A stretch of DNA of 64,000 nucleotides. Origin: an uncultured Oscillospiraceae bacterium (GTDB lineage Bacteria; Bacillota; Clostridia; Oscillospirales; Ruminococcaceae). The translations under genes were made by a program, and so were the position numbers. The notes beneath the pieces were generated by a model, which worked only from the letters and a program-made list of their open reading frames with translations, had not been told where the DNA came from and searched no databases. This document shows, piece after piece, positions 60,101-64,000 of the stretch. The stretch covers positions 6,318-70,317 of the forward strand of contig UREN01000001.1 of the NCBI GenBank assembly GCA_900546885.1, written 5' to 3'. Position 1 is the first letter of the stretch. The number at the start of each line of letters is the position of its first letter.

Positions 60101-63066
60101 CGGCCGCCCTGTGCAAGGGTAAATGTGCCCCCGCCGGTTCCGTCCGGGGCAAACAGGTTTTCTTCCGAGCCCGCGCCCTGGTATACGGCGCTTTCCACCC
60201 AGCGGTATTCCAGCTCTTGCCCGCTGGCGTCATACCGGGGCATGGTGCGGCGCACCGAGGCGGAAAGGTTCTCTGCAAAAAATTGCTCCATGCGCTTTGT
60301 CACGCCGGTGGCCTGCCACTGGGCCCCGGGCTGGCCTTTTACGCGGCTTTGCAGCGTCAGCTCTACCACCACGTCCTCAAATTCCGACTGGAAAGCGCTG
60401 GCCTTCCACACCTTGGTGGCTGCGGCTTCTACCGCGTCTGTGATGCGGTTGGACAAAGTGCCCCCATTGTACAAAAACGTGTTGCCGGCCGGGCGCACGT
60501 TCGGGGTGGTGATGTCCACCAGCTCACCGTCCTGTTCAATTCTGTCGGTGATGCTGCCGGTTGCGGCATCCACCTTGCCAAACACCTGTTCATAACTGCG
60601 GGCAGGCGCCCCGTCCAGCGTGGTGCTGTCCAGATATTCGCGCACCACATACAGGTATTCATAGCCCTCCGCGTCATATTTTTCCAGTGCGTCGAACAAA
60701 AGTTCCTGTTCGTCAACCCCGGTATCCAACGGCAGGGTGACAATAGCGCCGTCCGCCCTGCGCACCGGCGCAGCGGTGGTGCTGGGCTGGCCCTTGCGGT
60801 AACGCCACAGCTGAAACTCGCCCGTGGGGCGCTGGCTTTGCGCACCGGCAGCCACGCCTTCGTCCAGCCACACCTTGTGTGCGTCATACGTTTTGCGGCC
60901 TGTCAGCGTCAGATACAAGGTGCCGCCGCTGTACAGCCTGTCGGTTACAGAGCCGAAGTTTGGCGCCGAAGCGTTATCGTAAGAAATGACAAAGTAATCC
61001 CCATTCTGCAGCGAGGGAATTGTCACCTGCCCCGTCTGCTGGCCCTCGGCCTCGCGGATGCTATAGGTGATTTGTGTGCCGTCCAGGTTATATTTCCAGG
61101 CGTTGCCAATTTTCATGGTGCCCGAAGTGGGGTTGTTTGGGTCTGACGAGGGGTCGCGTTCAATGACGAGATCGTCGCCCAAATCTGCCAGCAGATACTG
61201 GCTGGAGGCCTGCCCCGTCTGGACGGTGAGGGCAAAATGCCCGGCAATGGCCTGGCTGATGCCGGGTGCGCTGCCCAGCGTGCCCCAGCGCAGGCGAACA
61301 CCGAAGGTAAGGTCTGTTTGCAGCACATAATACCAGCCCGCTTTGCCGCCGGCCGAGGGGAATTGAGGCAGCTCTTCCTGCTCCACCTTCTGAATGGCAT
61401 AGCCCTCGCAGGCCGTGGGCTCTATCTGCCATTCCACGGTGTGCTGCGTTTCGTCTCCATAGGGGTCTATCTCGGTATACTTCACCGGCAGCGTATGGTC
61501 GCCCACCGTCACAAGATAACTGCCCACGCCGGCCTGCGAAACAGCTGCCTGCGGCATCTGTTGCAGGCCAAGCTGCGCCATGTTTTCCTGCGTAAGCTGC
61601 ACAAACTCGCCCGTGCCGTCCAGCCGGAATTTCAGAATGGGCTGCGGGTACTGCGCCGTATCCGGGCGCAGGGCGGCCTCGTTGTGGTTGTCTACCCAGT
61701 ACAGCGTGCGGTTGAAACTGCTCAGCCACTCATCTATTGCAACAGATGTTTCCTCCGGCCGGCCGGTGCCCAGGCCGCCCTGCCAGGTGGCAAGCACCTG
61801 TGCTCTGGCAGCGCCAAGCTGCTGCGGGGCCGGGGCCTGGCCCTCGGCGGGCGTGTTTTCCATCGTGCCGCCCAGTGTGATGGCCGCGCCCGCAAAGCCG
61901 GGCGCCACGGCAAACGCCTCGCCTGCAAAGGCAAGCGTAAGGCCGCTGATGTCTTCCAGCTCTGCACTTTGCCCCTGCGGCGCCGTACGCCGAAGGGTGA
62001 TGTGCAGCGCATTGCCCTGCACAGCTGCCGTTACCTCTGTATTCTGTGCCAGCCCCGCCAGCGTGGCGACGGGTGTGCCGCCAATGCGGATGACATTGTT
62101 TTCGCACAGGGCCTGGCCCTCGGGCAGGCTGATGCCCTGCGGCAGTTCCAGTGAAAGAGATACGCTTTGGCTCTGCGTATACAGTGCGCCCGCCGCGGCC
62201 GTGTTTTCGGAAATGGCAGACAGCTGGAACGCAAAATCGGGCAGCACGCCGTCTTCTGTGGGCTGCAGCTCTGCCTGCGGGCCCGTGATGGACGCCTGCC
62301 AGCCCTTATATTCTGCCGTCACCTCCATGTCCTGCGCCTGCGCGCTTAAAACCAGGTTGGGCTTTTCCCCGCTGGCGGCAGAAATGCTGTCTTTCACCGA
62401 GATGCAGAAGGGCGCAGAAACACCGTTCGGCACTTGAAACGTGAAATTCTGTTCCACTGCGGGATGTGTTTCGTCCAGGGAAAAAGAGAGCACGGCCCCG
62501 TCCTCGGTCAGGGACAAAACCAGCGCCGTGCCGTTTGCATCCAGGGCAGCGCCGTCTGTCAGCTCGCCCTGCCCGTTGCGGAACTCGCGCAGGGCCGCAG
62601 CCTCCTGCGCATCCAGCGCAACAGACACCTCTGCACGCGAAACACCTTCGCCAAGCTGTGCACGCAGCGTCACTGTGCCCGCAGTGCCGCTGGCCACCGA
62701 CGGCTGCTGCGGCAGCCACTCTACACGCACATCCGCCCCGGCAGGCGCGTTGCCGGCGCCGCCCTCATCTTCAGAAGAGGGCGCAAAGCTTGTGCCGGTA
62801 GAACTGCCGGGGGCGCTTTCCCCCTCCGGCTGCCCTTCGGGCTGGCTGCCGGAAGAAGCGCTTGCGGAAGAGCTTGCCATCGAGCTGCCAAAAGAGCTGC
62901 CGGAGGAACTGCCGGAAGCGCTTTCCGAAGAACTGCCGGGCGTGCTGCCGGGCGCCTGGCCTTCCTGTGCAAAGGCAAGTGCCTGCGCAGGCAGCATGGT
63001 CAGGCAGATAGCCGCAGCCAGCACAGCGCTGAACAGGCGGTGTTTCCATCGGATGTGCTGATTCAT
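54136..63066 (-). CDS. Giant Cna-B repeat cell-surface adhesin
   Basis: 2,976-residue secreted, wall-anchored protein. Signal peptide of about 32 residues (AFAQ cleavage region), then a Ser/Gly/Pro-rich linker (about 35-95), an N-terminal beta-rich region (about 100-720) that may hold the ligand-binding head, about 15 Cna-B-type domains, and a last domain (about 2825-2925) of a different, DUF7601-like type. Domain starts are marked by a Lys-x-Trp motif (for example KVWLDE about 729, KTWQDG about 1284, KQWRDY about 1921, KTWNDG about 2611, KLWTDS about 2705); Lys, Glu in the VxE strand and Asn in the V-x-N-T end strand are the residues that form intramolecular isopeptide bonds in this family. 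The end is GGGIVKTGDG, a hydrophobic helix and RRRKG: a sorting signal of IVKTG type in place of LPXTG. AAAGGAGAT lies upstream; the sortase gene is 26 bases before. Confidence 0.93.
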   Translation of the reverse strand: MNQHIRWKHRLFSAVLAAAICLTMLPAQALAFAQEGQAPGSTPGSSSESASGSSSGSSFGSSMASSSASASSGSQPEGQPEGESAPGSSTGTSFAPSSEDEGGAGNAPAGADVRVEWLPQQPSVASGTAGTVTLRAQLGEGVSRAEVSVALDAQEAAALREFRNGQGELTDGAALDANGTALVLSLTEDGAVLSFSLDETHPAVEQNFTFQVPNGVSAPFCISVKDSISAASGEKPNLVLSAQAQDMEVTAEYKGWQASITGPQAELQPTEDGVLPDFAFQLSAISENTAAAGALYTQSQSVSLSLELPQGISLPEGQALCENNVIRIGGTPVATLAGLAQNTEVTAAVQGNALHITLRRTAPQGQSAELEDISGLTLAFAGEAFAVAPGFAGAAITLGGTMENTPAEGQAPAPQQLGAARAQVLATWQGGLGTGRPEETSVAIDEWLSSFNRTLYWVDNHNEAALRPDTAQYPQPILKFRLDGTGEFVQLTQENMAQLGLQQMPQAAVSQAGVGSYLVTVGDHTLPVKYTEIDPYGDETQHTVEWQIEPTACEGYAIQKVEQEELPQFPSAGGKAGWYYVLQTDLTFGVRLRWGTLGSAPGISQAIAGHFALTVQTGQASSQYLLADLGDDLVIERDPSSDPNNPTSGTMKIGNAWKYNLDGTQITYSIREAEGQQTGQVTIPSLQNGDYFVISYDNASAPNFGSVTDRLYSGGTLYLTLTGRKTYDAHKVWLDEGVAAGAQSQRPTGEFQLWRYRKGQPSTTAAPVRRADGAIVTLPLDTGVDEQELLFDALEKYDAEGYEYLYVVREYLDSTTLDGAPARSYEQVFGKVDAATGSITDRIEQDGELVDITTPNVRPAGNTFLYNGGTLSNRITDAVEAAATKVWKASAFQSEFEDVVVELTLQSRVKGQPGAQWQATGVTKRMEQFFAENLSASVRRTMPRYDASGQELEYRWVESAVYQGAGSEENLFAPDGTGGGTFTLAQGGRTVQYRSAIRQAGSAGKGYSTTVTNTIANTIQYEVAKVWLDENGETQPPQGATATFAIYRMRNGEALGEPVAVFSVDGTADAEPTVVNKALGILAQETAPWQATVTPLDEFDENGGQYQYLLLEQGGTANFIPTYKTERDEQGYHTTVYNGPGEGNRIMVRKGWVDDSDISHREAVTVAVYDRATNEKVNEVTLGGGVWYAWVGIGQRAPEDVYILETQVGGTPVPLTEDPANFTQPQAPEEYDGPEDDTYTAIPYETDYHRYEVTYSHEVLQGVTFYTAANRRFGNIDFTATKTWQDGTGELRAQIAQQAEESGYSLVMQLEFARQDVPAYYAISRGRAGGDTVAIGSPADQVPIADSTGAPVASRQKLDFTQKESTYEFFELPKYDRTGAAVQYTVREVWLNADGEEVEVSQLPEGLQNLLADYRTAYGEPQYEASGHREADKQFQQVTNSLSGTKTAVWNKIWKDDAIYEAGQRPDIYLDIYQVRHDENGNPQASLRQANYKWTYLDEEGTSLAEYWVAELSGLPKYDEYGYEIIYYAVEHTTVDAQSFDYLPVAYGMGERGSLRDIGTALELNEDVQQGDTLDLALVSGAGNDAAAKYALRETGTFTNAIYQTVTVQGQKLWASLPAGYPRVDLPNVEFGLYRRLAQQSGAEAVQVASLKVEEWASVYQNGSYRFRMEYEGGNIMTAENGAITISPEQPGAARLPQYDAEGRLYLYTLKENSVTWPNGTTQPESGLVYADPVINTYLVENKYESVKGATAVKKFLELPMDASGQPEAFPAITFVLTRTYRAQDGTTSASETVQRLTWSSAEVQAAYQAAQNKTAPLEVTLRFENLDIYAPNGEAYQYAISEDKQALGGYDTWGMPGDGTPEILRGQPGYAGQTSVEKVRITLNEGNGRGQTADEVYVGATFLNAPQPARETVALSGTKQWRDYSNQFGLRPGDVTLTVSRYADAQPGQGNAIAKEEMPAGSYAVVWDEASKAGDTWRYSVTGARAGELERYAPNGMPWRYEVTETLPAGSEYTMSPANGTVGEQSRSEAGGALSVTMRPLTNTILTSAPYSKGWVDSAGGIITEDYLGFDLAVTFQLQVIEADGKGGQPASGAKWADAGTYFEKALSPQAYQALFGSYSFTQTQTGRINDSAVWGKTYSFANLPSVISNSTGGLTYLRYRVVEAGIAYNGAVQTVTVVNEDEAAGTYQYEFSPGLFSPAYWANGKNQPETEYNLFKTQALYNRLETTEFSVAKQWVGDGGNAYGTRPETGRTGFDWEASFVIQRSADGGASWENVTVYQNGAEQDLTLTLYGTNRQSYASAAVAGLPQADESGRQYAYRVRELQTGWQQREQAGRVNAADILDANAIYNTAYTAAYDDAAQIVSNTLRPTRIYAEKQWNPSAAPVPVTFALEYLAEGGAWTKLAQVTVYGTADTQPQAPYYEYKAWNAVWENLPQAMPGSSLAQGGKTQYRVTETLPGGYLQQASEQATIETGGTEYPLFRYVNVEATRLAVEKVWHGTPQAQQGDVVVGLWRTTGTPGDAASEEVAGADGQKTLVLTRANHWQGSFANLPKYDAAGQAYTYYARELSVGGRPVKDPDFCFAVHYEDAQGKTTVTNTWLQELSGTKTWNDGSNAAGLRPDAISLTLWRTAAGGQPEQVTDAQPVWTGTDTEVWRYTYYKLPAADEQGNLYTYAVKEEPVAGYEVQQTGYALKNTLVIDIPVKKLWTDSGNAAGIRPASIDIALYANGTEAARVRLTPQGGQLLTSGAGEAEETAAPSLWQRLVRGMTRQNDAWSYTFTGLPQYDANGSFITYTVEEVALPDGYGEVIYGGNAGAGFTVENVALGGLRVEKKVEGAQGDKSRAFHFTVTLSDTSVNGTYGGMTFHNGVAGFALKHGESVQAQGLPGGVRYTVAEQEANADGYATTQTGESGTIPAGGTAAALFTNRKDPPGGGIVKTGDGANPLLYAGLLAACLAGFAGALAWGRRRKGAPPAKK

Positions 63067-63092
63067 GACGGGGGATCTCCTTTCCCTTTGGT

Positions 63093-63845
63093 TTATTGAG
63101 AAGTTTGCTCCAATATGCCAAGCAGGACGAACCTTGCATTTTCAAACTCATAGCTGCAGGTAGAAAGCGTCACCACCCGCTGCCCCGGCTGCGGCATAAG
63201 GCCGCTGTCAAAAGCCGAGCGCCGGGCCGCGGCCTCGCACCACTGCAAAAATTCCTGCTGGGAAGAAAATGCACGCCGCCAGGCATCGCTGTCCGGCGCA
63301 GCCACATAGCCGGCAAACACACGGATGGTATACGCCGCCTGCGGGGTGAACAGGGCCAGTGTGGGGTGCTGTTCATAATAGCCCGGCTGCAGGTAGCCTG
63401 TAAGCGAGGAAAACATGGTGCCGTTTTTCATATGGTGGCCATATAGGATGGTGTGCATGTCGGAAAAATCGGGGCTGCACCCGGCATCCACAAAAATGGC
63501 GCCAGCGCTGTTTTTCTTTTTGCCAAACATGTGGGTCAGGTAATACTCGTTATCTGCCGCCTGCACCACCGGGTAATTCACCGGCGTTTCGGGGCCGTAA
63601 AGCCATGCCACCACGTTTTCGTCTATTTGCCGCAGGGCCTCAAAATCCGCCTGCAGCTGCCCGCCCGTTTCACCATCCGCCGCCTGCGCGCCGTTTTGGG
63701 CCTGAACGGGGGAATACTGCGCCAACACAGCGTATTCACGCCGCCCGGCACGGTATTCCAGCAGGGTGCCGCCCAGCTGAAAGGCGCAGAATGCCGCCGC
63801 ACAGGCAAACAGGGCCGCCAGGCAGGCGGCCACCCTTTTTTTCAT
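63093..63845 (-). CDS. srtB: Class B sortase
   Basis: Transpeptidase that links surface proteins to the wall or joins pilin subunits. 250 residues from ATG 63845, AAGGGG about 10 bases upstream. One N-terminal membrane helix (about 4-24) orients the domain outside. Class B features: the start WLYGPETPVNYPVVQAADNEYYL-type region (seen in pieces: TPVNYPVVQ, NEYYLTHMF), His in ILYGHHMKNG, catalytic Cys in TLSTCSYE and Arg in NARFVLLG. It precedes the adhesin gene in the same operon, so the adhesin is its likely substrate. Confidence 0.93.
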   Translation of the reverse strand: MKKRVAACLAALFACAAAFCAFQLGGTLLEYRAGRREYAVLAQYSPVQAQNGAQAADGETGGQLQADFEALRQIDENVVAWLYGPETPVNYPVVQAADNEYYLTHMFGKKKNSAGAIFVDAGCSPDFSDMHTILYGHHMKNGTMFSSLTGYLQPGYYEQHPTLALFTPQAAYTIRVFAGYVAAPDSDAWRRAFSSQQEFLQWCEAAARRSAFDSGLMPQPGQRVVTLSTCSYEFENARFVLLGILEQTSQ

Positions 63846-64000
63846 GCGCGCCACACCCCTTCCGCCGCCCTGCACGCCCCTCACAGTGCCATAATACTGC
63901 GCCCGGCAGGCCGAAAACGGGCGAAACCTCACAGGCATGCATTCACCTTATGTGGCATTTCTTTTCTTTGTGCAGGCTTCTATAACAATTTTCTTGTTAT
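63846..64000. other. Upstream region of the sortase-adhesin operon
   Basis: No coding sequence seen. A minus-strand TATTAT near 63888 is a weak -10 candidate. At the edge is a perfect inverted repeat ATAACAA-N5-TTGTTAT (63982-64000), possibly an operator or part of something cut by the window. Confidence 0.4.

Noticed and set aside
58147-61146. 999-codon open frame on the plus strand opposite the adhesin gene
   Set aside because: It lies fully antisense to the Cna-B repeats, has no ribosome site, no recognisable domain and a His/Arg/Cys-rich composition typical of GC-rich shadow frames.
1-64000. tRNA or rRNA genes, CRISPR arrays, insertion sequences, prophage
   Set aside because: No cloverleaf, spaced direct-repeat array, transposase, integrase or phage structural gene was recognised.

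Overview
The window is gene-dense, GC-rich (roughly 60%) DNA from a Gram-positive anaerobe. Support for this comes from AGGAGG-type ribosome sites, sigma-A promoters of TTGnnn-17-TATAAT form at many gene starts, lipoprotein signals, ECF vitamin-type transport, the Asp23/FakA pair, UppP, a sortase with a Cna-B surface protein, and Rnf-like proteins. Gene content and composition best fit the Oscillospiraceae/Ruminococcaceae (relatives of Faecalibacterium, Gemmiger, Ruthenibacterium); this is an inference, not a match. I see no tRNA or rRNA gene, CRISPR array, insertion sequence or phage module.

Layout. 1-6.9 kb: end of mfd, a SurA/PrsA-like lipoprotein, a Cof-type HAD phosphatase, mutY and a small membrane protein. 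7.0-13.5 kb: a divergent locus with a GntR regulator, a ureidoglycolate-lyase-like protein and a PfkB kinase on the minus strand, facing a complete ECF transporter (S, T, A, A') and a BtpA/SgcQ-family TIM barrel on the plus strand. It looks like uptake plus phosphorylation of an unidentified small molecule. 13.5-23.0 kb (minus): an HtrA protease, a GNAT-MnmM fusion, a GNAT enzyme, an rpe-rnfD-rnfE-rnfA operon, and a response regulator/histidine kinase/HtrA operon. 23.2-25.0 kb: ychF and the MTA/SAH nucleosidase gene. 25.1-28.1 kb: a second GntR regulator divergent from a NagB-like isomerase and a PfkB kinase.

28.2-34.4 kb: a helical protein of unknown role, malQ, an AlaX-type tRNA editing protein, a DUF1624 membrane protein, an AI-2E-family permease and serine acetyltransferase. 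34.5-37.3 kb: a metal-resistance island (ArsR regulator, separate HMA protein, P1B ATPase) with an SmtB/CzrA-like operator. 37.4-49.2 kb: uppP, exonuclease III with a structured leader, a Ser/Thr lipoprotein, a ZIP transporter, ftsH, an M29 aminopeptidase, a membrane-anchored M20 peptidase, an XRE/TPR regulator and recG. 49.5-54.0 kb: fakA and asp23, a lipoprotein, a MarR regulator and a NagD-like phosphatase. 54.1-63.8 kb: a class B sortase and an 8.9-kb Cna-B repeat surface protein forming one operon.

The most unusual items are: (1) an Rnf-derived RnfD/E/A trio that lacks RnfB, C and G and has lost the residues that hold covalent FMN and the membrane 2Fe-2S centre; (2) the uncharacterised ECF-kinase-BtpA locus, whose second ATPase has a degenerate ABC signature; (3) a NagB-like enzyme without the catalytic Asp-Gly-His; (4) a GNAT-MnmM fusion; (5) the giant adhesin with its own sortase and a non-LPXTG sorting signal; (6) a possible leader RNA upstream of exonuclease III.
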